Shown here piece after piece: positions 11,101-23,700 of a DNA stretch of 64,000 nucleotides. The stretch comes from Linnemannia hyalina. Taxonomy: Eukaryota > Mortierellomycota > Mortierellomycetes > Mortierellales > Mortierellaceae. The stretch lies in NCBI GenBank assembly GCA_019671135.1, contig JAHRHY010000003.1, forward strand, positions 1,240,001 through 1,304,000, in the 5' to 3' direction. Made by a program: the position numbers and the translations under genes. Numbering within the stretch: the first letter of the stretch is position 1; each line of letters starts with the position of its first letter. Below the pieces are notes generated by a model. It had not been told where the DNA came from. It saw only the letters and a program-made list of their open reading frames with translations, and made no database searches.

Positions 11101-14100
11101 TATGCATGAGCAGCTCTCTTCCTCTCTCTCACAAACACACACAAACGGCGGACAAAAAATCTCAAAGAGGTTGGCGCGTATGTATGATGTTGCTGTCGAT
11201 GTTGCTGTTGGATGACGACAAAAATACTTAACAAAAGAGCATAACATCCATGCTAGACAGAGACAGACCAACAGCTAAGAAAACAACAAAAAATAAGGTA
11301 TGTCTTGGAAACAAAGAGGCGAAACATTCAAAGACCATAGTAGACTCTGTCACCCTTTCCTTCATCGTCATCGCCGTTTTTCTCTAGCCAACCAGTCGCC
11401 AGCAGCTTCACCAATCATGAGACTACGGTAGGTCGTTCGATAATGCAATTTACCTTTCTGCCTACGAACGCAAAGGCACAAAGAGACAAAGAAACAAAAA
11501 AGAGGGGAGGAAAGTCAACAAGGCGAGAGGGCCGAGATGGGTGAGAAAGTTGCGGAAGTGGGAGAGCGAAGTGCAGCTAGGGTAATCAGCGCCCATTATT
11601 GAACCTTGTTACACTCGAGTTGTTTTTTAGTATCCCACCCATTGCTAGAAATCGTGCTGTGTTCAGTTCGTTCCTGGAAAAAAAATGGCGGGGTTCAGTT
11701 TTTTTTGTTTATGCGAAATGGAAGTGGGGTCGGCGCAACTTTGAAGAGAGCAAGAAGGGGTAGAAAAAAGAGGGGCTTAAAAGGATTATCCATACTTGAT
11801 CAACATGGGAGAAAGAGGAAGTAGTAAACCGTGAAGGATGTGATAGTGAGATAGAGCAATCGAAGGAAAAATCAAATGGCGCACGACACAACGACAAAAA
11901 AAAAAAGGGTTGTCTTTTGAACAGCGAACACCAAACAAACAATCATCATCATCGCAGGCGCAATTGAACATTCCTCTTTTCTCTTTGTTTGTTCATCGGA
12001 GGACGGTAGGTGATGATGACGATGAATCTTCCTGCTACCATTTGTTGTCCCTTCTTTTCACGGCGTTCGGGCATATTGATAATACCTTCTTGTTTTTGTT
12101 TTGGGCTGATATGCTGTTGCTTGCAGTGTCAGTGTTTGTGATTGTTCCTCCACAAATGTGTGTCGAATATGCGACTGCATACACATTTTTGAACCATGGT
12201 TGCAGACAAGATAACATCATCCCTCTGCTGCTTTTTGTCCTTTGCCCCCAACAACAGTACTCACTCTTGACCACTTTATCCATCCCTTTTTTTTGTTCTC
12301 TTCACCATTTGTCGTCGTCTTGGCGAAGACTGATGTCTTTTGCACAGGATCGACACGAAAGTCAATGATCAGTGATCGAGACACAAATAAAGTAATTAGT
12401 CAAGTCACATCATCAGTCTTACATGCCTGACACAAGCCAGTCCTGCGCACTCCCCCGACAGCACTTTATTTTTGGGGGCAAAGAGAGAGAGAGAGAGCGA
12501 GGGAGAAAAGGGAGGGAAATGTTGTCGGTCATGGTATGTATGGGTCTAGCCTCTTGACTGACCCGTTTTAGGTCAAGCGATCAATATCCAAATGACGATG
12601 TTGTATTGTACGAATGCTCCACTGTGCAGAGCGTTTTTGTCTCTGATCGGTCGGTCGTGTTCGTCGGTCTGTTCAGTCGGACCATCGAGGCATTTTAACC
12701 AACAATGCTCAAGTAGAAAGAAAAACAACAACGAGAGCCAGTGCCGCATTAAACAGCTAAAAGGAGCTTGGAGAGAACCATGCCGTAGATGTCTAATTCT
12801 TTGCATATTCGACTTGGAATTTCGACGTGAGAGAAGTGAGCCATTGAAGGATAGCTGAGCAAACATATACATATGAGCGATATCTTCAAAAAAAGTAGAG
12901 CAAGCTGCTACTTAGCAAGGTGCTTCAATGTTGAACGAAATAGTAGCAAAAGCGACGCAAAGAGAAACAATAAACAGCCGTAGACCAACAGACATCATTG
13001 TTCACCCCATCCGCCCATGTCGACCTAAGAATAATTCAAAGAGTAAACAAAAAACGCAAAGTGTAAACAAAGGCGAATTGTGCAGTACACGCGCCCTCTT
13101 CTCGTGCAATTCCCTTGGATTGTGAATGTAGATTCGATAGGATCTGTGGGCTTGAGGGTGAGGTGTGTGTGTGGGTCGATGAGGTCGATGGAGTGGATGC
13201 CAATGGCATGATAGGGCATTGGATGGCAAAGGAAAGGTATGTTTGTTGTGGTATGTGTGAATTCAAACAACAACAGGGTGGAAAAGATATCTCTGTTCTT
13301 CGTTGCGTGTGCTGGCCAGTCAGTCCGATCTATGCTCGAAGAAAGAAAGAGCGAATAGGTGGTCCCATGGCCCATGGTGTCACCCATTGGATCCAAACTC
13401 TAAACAACAGAGTACTTTGTCTGTTGTTTGTTTTATTTGCATTGACGATTGATTGCCACCCTTTGCTTTTACCCTTTGGCCTTTTTTCTTTACCCTCTCT
13501 TTTTGCATCTCATTTCCACTCTCCATCACCCATCAACTCCACAACCATCACCGCCCCATTGTGCATCCATCACCTTTCTTTTTTCTTCGTCTCTTCTCTA
13601 TGTGCCTTCTTCCTTCTTCTGTTCCTTTTAGAACCCCCTGCTCAAGAAATACAATCCCGCCCCCCCTTCTAAATCCCACATCCCCAGTCAGTCAGTGACA
13701 CCTCGTTCGCTTTCTTGATCCCCGTCCTTTTCTTTACTTTCTTTGTTACTCAAAGCACTTTTTTTTTTTGTTCAAACCCCTCCTTTTTTGTTTCCCTTGT
13801 GCTTGTGCTTGTGCTTGCTTTGTGTGTCAATCCCACAAAACAAGAGTAGTTCTACCTTCTCCTCCTCCCTTTCACCCCCTCCTCCTCCTCCTCCTTCTTT
13901 CTTCTTCCTTCTTCGTCTTCTCCTCATTGTCCTCCTCCTCGTCCTCCTCATTTATCTCCCCCCCTCTTTGTTACCATTTTCACTTTCTTTTCTTTCGTCT
14001 TCAATTGCAGTCTGCAACACACTCTCTCACTCTCAGTACTCCTTTACCCATCCCATCCAATCCATCACACATACATACTCTCTCTCTCCTACCTTTTCTC

Positions 14101-14830
14101 TTCTTTTTGTTTTCTTCCCGTTCCCGTACATCGGCCACAGAAAACTCTACATATCCCGACCCAACAGTAACAAACACACACTCACGTATCCTACATTCAA
14201 ACCCACTCACACAGACAGTACAAGTCAGAGTGACCCACCACCACCCATTCCATTCTCATACGCAACAAACGAAGAGTAACGCAGCTGCCAGCTCGAAAGT
14301 GCGATTGCATGTCCAGGCCAGACCAGACTAGTACCAGCGACAAATAACGAAAAACGCTCTCCTCTGTTGTCTTTTGGACAATTTTTCTATTTCTAGGCCA
14401 TCATCATTGGCTTCTTTCTTCTTTGCCTTTTAATCTTTATTTTATTATATTTTACTCCTCTCTCCTTTCAACTTATCCACTCTTTTCTTTGCTTTATCTC
14501 ATTTATCGTCACTCCCCTTACGACCCATCCTTCCCTCGCTCTTTTCTTTTCTTCTACACCTTCCTTCCTTCCCTCCTTCCTTCCTTCTCTTTGCCACTCT
14601 TCTCTGCTTCCTCTTTTGCCCTCCTTCGTCCTTTTCTGTTTTTCTTAAACTGATAACCACAACACTGAACAACAATCCCCGACACTACCAACGACCACAA
14701 GCCAGCAACGACTACAAACCCAACCTTTCTCCACACTCTCTCTTCTTCTTTCCCCACCAAGTTCAGCTCACAGACCCTCCTCTCACTACTGCAACAACCA
14801 TACACACACATACCCATCAACAAAAGCAGC
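8110..14830. other. Long intergenic region, no supported gene
   Basis: About 6.7 kb in which every open frame is low-complexity or overlapped on the other strand, and none shows a recognisable domain. It contains a C15 run near 8320, an A18 run at about 8590, purine-rich blocks (8640-8750), a GGGCATG-rich patch near 9940-10100 and, from about 13,430 to 14,800, a very long pyrimidine-rich tract leading to the gene at 14831. A non-coding RNA or a divergent small gene cannot be excluded. Confidence 0.5.
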
Positions 14831-16339
14831 ATGCAAGTAGAACGACAGGACAGAATCACAAAGATGCACTCCAAGACCATGGTCGCCTCTCATCCCAAAG
14901 CAACCAACTCGCCCTCAAAACAACAACAGCACAAGAGCAGCAGAGACCAACATAACCCTCTTCTCTGCCTCGCAAGCGGTTCCAGCGACGAGGAGAATGT
15001 ATCGGACACCAAATCCACAAGAGCCTTCACTGTTGCCACCAATGCTACTGCCGCCCCAGGGAGCAATATTGATCGACGCAGTTCAGGCCACAAGTCAGCA
15101 GGAGGAGCAGCAGCGAACACGAACACCAACACCAGGCGAAGACCTTTGTCCGTAACTGATCAACAATCTCCTTCTGCGGCACCAAAACGTACTACACAAG
15201 CAGCACCATCCATGCCAAAACAACACAAACAAGCTCAGCAACAACAATCGTCTATTCGTGTCACCACAGCGGTGACACGGTCCGCCGTCTCCACTCCCGC
15301 AACAACAAGAGCTGCCAGCCCAAGGTCCACCTCGTCCTCCCCCATTTTTTCCTCGTCCTCCTCTTCCACATCAGGATCTGTTGGCAGTGAACAGGATATT
15401 ACTAGTCCAACAATAACATCGACATCAACAAACTGGAAACGCCCACGGACACAGGGCAAGCGTCTGTCAAACTCGCACACAACCACAATAAGATCTGGCT
15501 CTCGTCGGTCAGCTGCTTCCAAAGCAACAGCAGCGTCTCCGATCAGTTCGAATCTAGAGGAGAGTGATACGCTGTCAGGTGCCGAAAGCGATAGCCATAC
15601 CCTCTCGGACTCGAGGGTGCCAGAGATTTCATTTGTCGACATGTCGAACGACGAGGGCAGTGGGACCGAATACGATGCGGCGTCGGAGAGGGGGTTTGAT
15701 GAGGATCGTGATTACTCGCGTGGTGAAGTCTTGGCAACAGGCAACAACCACAACAACAAGCATAGCACAGCAGCGACAATGCGGCCGGCAGTCACACATC
15801 TGGACACCTTTGACTCCACGCGGGGTCGATACCTGCACCAATACCATCCTCACCATCCTCTCGCCAAAGCAGCAGCCAGCGGTAGTTCGGGCATCAATGG
15901 CGGTCGGCATACACACACCAGGAACTTTTCGTCGCCGTCATTACTGGACTCGTTTATGTCGCCCGAACCGATGCTGTCGCCGATCCAGTCTTACTTTTCT
16001 GATCCCAATTCCCCCGTCTCGTCCTACTCGTTACCGCGGCACGACCATTACCCGCGATTGTCGATGGATCCGCACAGCACAGAGGACCCTACTGGAGCGT
16101 CGATCTCGTTGATGGATGGATACCATGGGTTTGCGACACACCTCTGGAGCGAGCAGAGCACCACACCTTCGCGAGCATTGTCGCATCGGTGGACACGGCG
16201 GTCGAGTCATCCAGAGACATATTCGCAGGCTGATGCTGCGGCCGAGGCGGCTAATGGTGGCGGTGCTGTGACGGATGGTGACAAGAACGCATCTGCAGCG
16301 GCTGCTGCTGTCAGCATGGGCATGTGCCAAGTCCGCTAA
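14831..16339 (+). CDS. Intrinsically disordered Ser/Thr-rich protein, unknown function
   Basis: A single uninterrupted frame of 502 residues beginning MQVERQDRITKMHSK, with alternative starts at the second and third Met. It is dominated by Ser, Thr, Ala, Gln and Asn. It includes acidic patches with serines (GSSDEEN, LEESDTLSGAESDSHTLSDS), a His-rich segment (HQYHPHHPLAK) and no membrane helix or recognised domain. A serine-rich stretch near residues 355-425 (SSPSLLDSF, SPIQSYFSDPNSP) looks like phosphorylated short motifs and may be the most conserved part. The composition, a long pyrimidine-rich leader and a clear AATAAA near 16485 support a real gene. Function is unknown; a regulatory or scaffold role would be a guess. 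Confidence 0.7.
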   Translation: MQVERQDRITKMHSKTMVASHPKATNSPSKQQQHKSSRDQHNPLLCLASGSSDEENVSDTKSTRAFTVATNATAAPGSNIDRRSSGHKSAGGAAANTNTNTRRRPLSVTDQQSPSAAPKRTTQAAPSMPKQHKQAQQQQSSIRVTTAVTRSAVSTPATTRAASPRSTSSSPIFSSSSSSTSGSVGSEQDITSPTITSTSTNWKRPRTQGKRLSNSHTTTIRSGSRRSAASKATAASPISSNLEESDTLSGAESDSHTLSDSRVPEISFVDMSNDEGSGTEYDAASERGFDEDRDYSRGEVLATGNNHNNKHSTAATMRPAVTHLDTFDSTRGRYLHQYHPHHPLAKAAASGSSGINGGRHTHTRNFSSPSLLDSFMSPEPMLSPIQSYFSDPNSPVSSYSLPRHDHYPRLSMDPHSTEDPTGASISLMDGYHGFATHLWSEQSTTPSRALSHRWTRRSSHPETYSQADAAAEAANGGGAVTDGDKNASAAAAAVSMGMCQVR

Positions 16340-17428
16340 GGATGCCTTTTTTTTCTTTTCTTTGTTGTTGGCACAAGTTTGAATCCGTTGGAGTAGCAAG
16401 TTATGACCTCGCTTTGCTACAACTTTCTCCCTATTGTTTCCATTGTCCGTCATGCTTCCCCCTACCTTTTTGTTCAACAATTGAAATAAAAACATAGTCA
16501 ACAACAACTGTCATGACATGCTTCCTCTGTGTTCCCCTAGATGTTTAGGATCAAAAGCAAACATTCAGTTGCATTCCTCCCCATCTCTTTTTTTTCTCTT
16601 TCTTTTTCGCATGTTTCTTTTATTGGCATTGTGCAACCATGACACATATGCAAAGTTGCAACAGCGTGAAGGATCATGGCCATGGTCTTGTAGGCTGTGT
16701 CTCATCCACCAAGAGCGGCCTCCTCGGAATTTTTGAGTCAAGAACAGCGTGAGGTGATTGAACAAGTGGGACAAAGACATCAAAAACAAAGACAGGGGCA
16801 GTATTTGGTGAGGGATGAAACGAAGATGGGTCGCAAAAAGAGAGGGGCTAGACAAGAGAAAAGGCAAAGGAACAAAAGGAAATAAAAAGGAAGCAAGCGG
16901 GTAAGCAAAAGGGAGTGATGTGGTGTGACAAAAGGGTCCAGAGAAGGAAGTAAGCAAGCAAGGATGGAAGCTAGGAAAGGAATGGGCGAATGTGTCAGAT
17001 GTGTGGAGTAGATGGTGTGACAAGGTTGCTGAATTTGTCTGTACGAAGAGAGAAGGTGGAGAGGAAGCTTAAGACGAAAGGAAGCGAGGAGGGATTTAGA
17101 GAGCCATGCATGACTTTTTTTTTATTTTTGGTATGGGAAGAGTCATCGCCATCAGACATCCATCAGACACATCAGAAATTATCAAAGGTTGCATTGATTG
17201 GAACCAATAGATTTGGGTTCTGGCCCCATCTTTTTCTTTTTCTTTGGTTCTTTATTCTCTTTCTCTCTTCCTTCCTTCCTTCCTTTGCCTCTTCTTTTTC
17301 TTTTCCTTGTTTCTTCTCTTTCTTCATCAGCATCAGCCAACCGATCCTCAACCGACCGACAACTACAACGACTACTAGCAACTACTAATACACAGGAGGG
17401 AACAACTCATACACATATACCAACAGCG

Positions 17429-19488
17429 ATGACTACCTTGGAACAGACACCACTCCCTACAGGAATGCCCTCCTACGGCACCATCCCTACCTCCCCTTCT
17501 CAACAGCGCATCGATCTCTGTAAGTCTCATTCCCCTCATTCATTCACTTTACACTCACACTTCCATCAACCACTCAAGGAACCATAGTTTGGATGATGGA
17601 AGTAACGAAGGAAAAACACGGATGAGCAAAGGGACAGGGAAGAAATGAAAAAAGCCCGAAACAAAACTCCAATGTCATTCCTCTCCTTCCAAGCCCTTCC
17701 CCTTACCCTTGCATACGGCACAGCAAAACAAAGCACAGCCGGCAACCGACTGACAAGAAAAAATAAGAAACAGGACTAATTCAACTATGAACAACAAGGT
17801 CCTTTCGGCACAAAGAAAATCAACACAACCAACAGCACCATCTGACGCCACTCTTACTGACCCTTTATCCTCTCCCCGCTATGAACTTCCAAATAGCTAA
17901 GCCAAGGTTCGACCAGTCGACATACTTGGGTCGTGTTAGGCACTTTGTACAGGTCACCTCGCCTCTGAACCTGTTCGTCACCAGCAAGGGCCTTGAGGAT
18001 GCCAAGAGCTTGATCAGCGACTACAACTCTGGAAAGATCCCTGCCAATACTGATTCCACCCGCCTCTGGCGCGCCAAAGAAGGTACTTTTTGATGGACAA
18101 TCGGAGGACAAGAGGGATGATCTTTACTGTTCAGTGTCGGGGGATAAGCTGCGTGGGAATCAAGGTCTGCACAATGGCCGAAAAAAGTGGGCGCTTTGGT
18201 TTTTTTCCTCTTTTTCTTTTTCTTTTCCTTTTCGAGGTCCCTTTGTTTTTAATTGGGGCAAAGAAAATTCCGTGTGGGCTTGTCTCCTTGTCTTGGCTGG
18301 GGTAGAAATAAAAAATCCGCAGAGTCCGTGGGACAAAACAGGGGGAATAGGAGAACAAGTTTTTTGTTGCAGGAGCAGGACAGGGCAGTTGGCAATTATC
18401 TCCGCAACATCATTTTCCCTTTCTTTTCTCCCATTGTCCGGAGTTCATATTTTTTGTTTTTGCTGAGGTGGGAGGATTTATATTCGAGACAAGGATCTAC
18501 ACAAGTGCATATTCTAACCAGTTATATCTCCTCTTTACCTACTCTACTGCGCTTATATGCTACACCGGACATCAATCATCGGAAACCAACGCAATGGACA
18601 ATACAGTATGCGACTCGACATTGCATCCAGATACAGGAAACCCCATCTTCTTGCCCTTCAGGATGGCCTGCTTTGTGCCCACAAACTTGCTGGTTGCCGC
18701 AGGAATGTTGATGCCCAACCCTACCGTCAGGTCGATTATGTTCTGGCAGTGGGCCAACCAGTCCGTCAACGTCGCCTTCAATTACGCCAACGCCAACAAA
18801 ACTATTGAGATGGACATGAAGGAGACTGCCGGTATGTCTTTTTTTTCTTACTTTTGGCCGTCGTTGGGAAAACGGATGTCATTATGTATCGTTCTCTCTT
18901 TCAAATCAATTGACCTTTGCTTTCCCACCCGTCAATGCAATAGTGGCGTATATGTCGGCAGTGACGACATCGTGCTTTTTGGCCGTGGGGTTGAACCAGA
19001 TGGTCCCCAGGATGACATCCATCTCGCCAGGTCTGCGCACAATCTTGGGCCGCCTGGTTCCATTCACCGCCGTCGCAGCCGCAGGAACCGTCAACGTCTT
19101 CTTGATGCGTGGCAAGGAGATCAGCGAGGGCATCGACGTCTACGACAGCGAAGGAAACTCGGTCGGCAAGTCCCAAAAGGCTGGACTCTCCGCCATCACC
19201 CAGGTCGCCATCTCGCGTATCTTGACCAACTTCCCTGTACTGACCATTCCTCCTTTGGTCTTGTCGCAATGGGAACGGACGGCGTGGTCGCAGCAGTACC
19301 CTAAGGCAGTTATTCCTATCAACTTGGCGGTGATTTCGTTGTGTCTGATGACCGCGCTGCCTTTGGCTATTGCGGCGTTCCCTCAGTATGCGAATGTCGA
19401 TGTCAAGACGCTCGAGGAGCGGTTCTGGAACTTGAAGGATTCGAAGGGCGAGCCTATCAAGTCTTTGACCTACAACAAGGGTCTCTAG
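17429..19488 (+). CDS. FSF1: Sideroflexin (mitochondrial amino-acid carrier family)
   Basis: Four exons, 17429-17519, 17897-18082, 18607-18831 and 18944-19488, splice in phase to 348 residues, close to the usual 320-340 for the family. Family signatures are plain: SKPRFDQSTYLGR after the N-terminal extension, STLHPDTGNPIFLPFRM, FVPTNLLVAAGML, FWQWANQSVNVAFNYANAN, AVGLNQMVP and the terminal YNKGL. Sideroflexins are multi-pass inner-membrane proteins of mitochondria; the mammalian SFXN1 member imports serine for one-carbon metabolism, and Fsf1 is the yeast member. The exact substrate here is unproven. The start at 17429 gives a Thr/Pro-rich leader before the conserved part, and the upstream frame is a CT-rich leader. 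Confidence 0.95.
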
Positions 19489-19874
19489 AGGAGGGTGTTG
19501 TCTTCGGGATACAAGCACAGGATACCTGGATGTCTCTTTCATTTTGTAATTATTTGTATTGTTTTTCACGTTTGTTATTGTTTTGTGTGCTAGAACACAT
19601 CCTTCTCCCCCCTTTACTCCATTATATAGACAATGTCATGTTTAACAGCTATCCCTAACTAAAGCTTTTCATGCATATCATTCATATCATTCGAACACAA
19701 TGTCGCTTCTGCTTAGGGAATTCCGAGTTCTCAGACTCGGGATAACCCTTCCACTGCACTCTCTATACCAGCTCCCCCTGTCATTGAGTCTGTGACTGAG
19801 GATCACCTTTCCCTCCAAATGCTCGGGTTTTCAGGTGTAAACCTTGAGTGAAAATCTTGTTTATTCGTCCATTA

Positions 19875-21345
19875 TTTGTTTTTCCCGTTTAGCAGAAGTA
19901 CCTTTTCCTCAACGCCTTCCCTCTACTCTTCCCTCTGCTCCTTCCTTCTCTCTCTTCACCTCATCCTTCTTCACCTTACATTCGTCAATACGCCTTATCC
20001 ACGCACAATTAGCCTCTCTCACTTCTCTCTTTCAACACTCGCCTATTCAATCTCCACTCGACCCACATTCTACCATGGAGCATCACTCAGACTGCCTTCA
20101 CCCTGCGCTGGTCAAGTCATTCACCAGTGTCGGTCGACGAATTCACCATCATGGTCACTGCTTCCTCATTCATACTCGGCAGGATTTAAGGTTCTCGTGC
20201 ACAAGCCATTGGGGCAATTAAGGAAGGTACACTTTCGATGTAATCGTTCTCCTTTGTCACAATCATATCGGCTGTCAACAGGATGTGGTCGTCTGAGTAG
20301 CACCACCGTCTCAGCCCTCGATGACTTGCGTTCCATCTCTTTCATTACTTCTCAGGGTATCGCGAGTATAGCCTCCTGGTGCTCTGCTATGGGGATGAAG
20401 GCGGCATAGTCACTGCTGGCCCTTTAACCTGCTAAATGTGCCTCTTCAGAAGGATTTTACAATAACTTGCACTACCTCAGTCAGGTATCCTTGCATCAAT
20501 CTGCTCGGACCTGGACGGGATTGCGGAATGTCCAAACTGTTGACAAAATGAGAATGTCTTGCGACTCGAGGGTACGGTTGAGGGTTCTGTGGTTCTTCTT
20601 GGTCTAACGCTACCTGGGAATAGTCGGTATGGTTGTGGGATAGGTGAGCATTTATGTAGTTGGTTAGTGGCTTCGCTGTTTTCTGACCACTTTTTTGTCT
20701 CTCCTCTTTTCTATCTCGAACTAGGACAGAACAACACGACAAAGGACACTGACAGGATAATTGGTGAGCGAGCAGATAATTGGACAAGAACAGTACATTC
20801 CAGGCGTGATCACTCACCATTGCTAATACTCATTCGGGTATCAACAAGGTCAAATAGAAGCATTATTATCGTGTGAGCTACATGGCGCTGATGGCAGGAG
20901 GAAGGACTGATGGCAGTAGGAGCAGGAGGCCCCTACCTTCGTCTTCTCGCGCGACAATAACAGTCTGGAGAGGTATGTGTGTGTGTGTGTGTTTTTGGGC
21001 TATTGAGTGCGGCATTCAAGAAAAACTGGACATAGCAATGTCCCTTTGATCATCAAATGACTCTTTCTCTCTCTCTTTGTACTTTTCAAAAGGCATTTCG
21101 TTGCTTTCCATAGATAATAAAATATATGTATTTCCTACTCTCTGTTGTTCTTTCAAGGGTATGACAAGAAGCACCGCTACTTTTAATATAACAACATAAT
21201 TGAATGCGACAAGAGGAACAGATCAACCGATCAACCGGACACGCTGGTCGTAATGAGTGAACAGGCGATGGGCTTTTGGAATAAGCCTAAGGTTGTTTTT
21301 CGAGTCGCTGTGAATAGCAGTGGTCGAAAATCGAGGTCTCTTTCC
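19875..21345 (+). repeat. Dispersed repeat arm D
   Basis: Same order of landmarks as arm F: inner end CCGTTTAGCAGAAGTACC, pyrimidine-rich tract, ATG at about 20075 opening MEHHSDCLHPALVKSF, the GTGGTCGTCTGAGTAGCACC block at about 20285, a short minisatellite near 20890, a GT run near 20977, the ATAGATAATAAAATATATG block at about 21112 and the outer end with GAGTCGCTGTGAATAGCAGT at about 21303. The small frame is shifted here relative to arms F and A after IHH, so it is not preserved in all copies. Arm D passes straight into kinase-derived sequence at about 21345. Confidence 0.75.
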
Positions 21346-21790
21346 TAACGCCATAGGACCTTTTGTACGCGTCATCTTGGTTCGATTGAAGGCACGGCCT
21401 CGTTGAAATAAACTTACTCCTTCTTCAGCGTGCCTCTCCGAGTTCGCGGTGAATCAGGTGGGTCGTTGGTCCTTGACCATCGGCTGTCTGTTGCTGACAT
21501 AAAAAACTGTAAGTGAGTGTGTACGATGTAAGCATTATTCCTTTTGATTGGAGTGCGATCAAGGAGGAGACGTCTTGACTGAAACACAATGAATGCTAAT
21601 CTCTTTGATTTAGGCGTAGTTTATGAACCAAGGGTTGGTTCACGGGGATATCAAGCCATTCCAACCGCTCCTGATTGAACCTTTGCAACCTGTGATAAAA
21701 ATTGGCGACGGTGGCGACGTTTCTAGATCCGATACCGTCAGCAGCGGCGACAATGACGTCGGCGACGACAATCATGGCAAGGCTATCGCG
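21345..21790 (+). pseudogene. Protein kinase fragment (HGDIKP type), truncated by a repeat arm
   Basis: The plus strand at 21640-21790 reads GLVHGDIKPFQPLL, then KIGDGGDVSRSDTVSS: the catalytic loop and metal-binding region of a Ser/Thr kinase. The loop Arg is changed to Gly and the DFG is altered to DGG. There is no N-lobe, APE motif or C-lobe. After AIAAKEI the reading runs directly into arm E at about 21790. The same fragment, in the opposite orientation and less truncated, is at 30660-31500. A non-functional duplicate is the simplest reading. Confidence 0.65.
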
Positions 21791-22440
21791 GCTAAGGAGA
21801 TATTCGCCCTTTGTTCTGTTGTTTGGTCCAAGTTCGAAAGAGAAAAGAGGAGAGACAAAAAGTGGTCAGAAAACAGCGAAGCCACTAACCAACTACATAA
21901 ATACTGTCCCATCCCACAACCATACCGGCCATCCCCAGGTAGTATTAAACCAAGAAGAACCACAGAACCCTCAACCGTGCCCTCGGGTCCCAAGGTATTC
22001 GCATTTTGTCGTCAGTTTGGACAATCAGAAATCCCCCCAGGTCCAAGCAGGGATACCTTAATAAGGTAGTGCAAGCTAACGAGAACCTTAAATATTGCCG
22101 AGGATGAATGAGGAAGTGGGACAGGTCAATTGAACAACGCGGATAAGGCAAATTAAGGAAGGATAAGGGAACGAGGGATAAGGTAAAGAAGGATAAGGTA
22201 AAGAGGGTGAAAGTAAAGAGGGTGAAAGTAAAGAGGGTGAAAGTAAAGAGGGTGAAAGTAAAGAGAGAAATTAAAGAGAGAAGGCGAAGAGAGAGAGGGA
22301 AGGAGAGAGGGCCAATAGGAAATAGGGATTAAAGGGAAGAAGGAATGGACTCAAGGCCAGTGCGGTGAGTAGGGAAAGGGAAGAGGTACCTATGCAGCAG
22401 TACCCCTGCTAAACACAAAAAAGAAAAACGTCATGCAGAC
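21790..22440 (-). repeat. Truncated dispersed repeat arm E
   Basis: Reverse-complement copy of part of the arm family. It retains the GTGGTCAGAAAACAGCGAAGCC and CCTCAACCGTGCCCTCGGG blocks and the inner end (CCCTGCTAAACACAAAAAAGAAAAACGTCATGC, about 22405-22440), but lacks the outer third and has a large internal deletion compared with arms A-D. It sits tail to tail with arm D, with only the 450-base kinase fragment between them. Confidence 0.65.
22190..22265. repeat. 17-base tandem repeat
   Basis: About four copies of GTAAAGAGGGTGAAA within arm E, an expansion of the purine-rich inner tract seen in the other arms. Confidence 0.85.
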
Positions 22441-23059
22441 ATGGAGGCAAAATACTCGATGGAAGCAAAAAGGAAGCTAGGCAAAAACAAGGGGAGAACC
22501 AGGAACGCAGTGCCAGAGACAAATAAACATGAAATGATCACAGGGCCTTGGTACGGGCCTTCTCCTCTATCTGCCTCGTAACCAAATATGGTACTTACTC
22601 GAGATCAACGTCTCTTGCCTCGCCCTTTTAGACTTGCAAAGGAAGAGGAGGGAAAGCGCACTGACTTGTAGAAGGAGGGAGAGAAAGAAAGTGGAGTCAG
22701 ACAGCCTAATGTGTTGGCAACACCAAGAATCAATTCATGAATACAGCTATTAATTGTACAGCTAATACAGCTAATAAACTTCGCCGCTGCTTCTAAAACT
22801 CTCGGGCGAAGAGATGAGACGAAACCAAGAAGATTATCTGTGGGCTAAGGTATCAATGAGGGAACCACAGGTAATTGATGAGATATAATTAATGAAAGGA
22901 GATCGGGATAGGAAGTATCGTCAAAGAAATAGAAGTACCACAGGCTCGCATTGCTAGATCCTTCTCTAAAAAAGATCGGGGTTATGCAAGGCTCGTCCGT
23001 TGCCTTGCAGCTTGGATACGAAAGTAAGGGTGGGTAAGATAATAGTTTTAAGAATACAT
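22441..23059. other. Unassigned spacer
   Basis: No coding frame I can support. There is an AT-rich patch with short repeats of ACAGCTAATA near 22745-22775. The stretch links arm E to the second repeat family. Confidence 0.4.
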
Positions 23060-23700
23060 CCAATTCAAAGGGCGGATGAAAAAAAAAGGTGATTGTGGAA
23101 GGACAAAAATGTTGTTTTTGACATATGCTTTTTTTTGTTTTGTTTTCGTCATTCTTCCTCTGTCCCCTCTGTCCCTCTGTCCCTCTGTCCCTCTGTCCCT
23201 CTGTCCCCTCCTCCCTCTCTCTCCACTTCTTCGATTGAAAGCCAGCGGTCGTGTGAACATGGAAGGGGCCGCTCCCTTTAGTCTTTTGGCATATTAGGCA
23301 TATTAAATAAAATGTCCTCGCCCATCGAAACATTCAATCCCTTCCTCGTCAATTAAAATACGTTAATGTTAATTGGGTACTCGCATGAATAACAACAGGA
23401 GAAAATAATAAAGATAATTTGGCTGTCCCTGAAGCCCAAAACAGAGGAGGGGATAGACACGTTTTATTCGGTTGCAGAAAAGAATAACCACAATCCTTAC
23501 GGCGAGTACAGTCTAGTCTTGACGTGAACCATAGGCAACCATGTCTGTCCATCATTGCTGTCGACAACACTTTCCAGCAATATCCCTCGAGCTCGTCTGT
23601 CTTGTCCAGAAGGGTTTACAGCGAATTTTTTCAATAGTGGAATAAGTGAAAAACACCCATAGAATAGACAATTAATTCAGTCAGTAATAATAACGAGTGT
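23060..23700 (+). repeat. Second dispersed repeat family, copy 1
   Basis: Matches 33230-33780 in the same orientation over several blocks: ATTGAAAGCCAGCGGTCG, CTCCCTTTAGTCTTTTGGCAT, CGCCCATCGAAAC.TTCAATCCCTTCC, GCGAGTACAGTCTAGTCTTGACG and TTGTCCAGAAGGGT, with indels between them. Both copies follow an inner arm end at a few hundred bases. This copy ends shortly upstream of the kinase gene at 24036 and may supply part of its promoter. Confidence 0.7.
23158..23216. repeat. 8-base tandem repeat (CTGTCCCT)n
   Basis: Six to seven near-perfect units of CTGTCCCT, present in repeat-family-2 copy 1 but absent from copy 2, where a plain CTCTCCCT-rich tract stands in its place. Confidence 0.9.

Noticed and set aside
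13743..14331. Two overlapping frames of about 180 codons each
   Set aside because: Both arise from the same pyrimidine-rich leader, in different frames, with runs of Leu/Ser/Phe/Pro only.
15564..16112. Arg-rich 182-codon plus-strand frame
   Set aside because: Out-of-frame reading inside the 502-residue disordered protein; composition is a frame-shift artefact.
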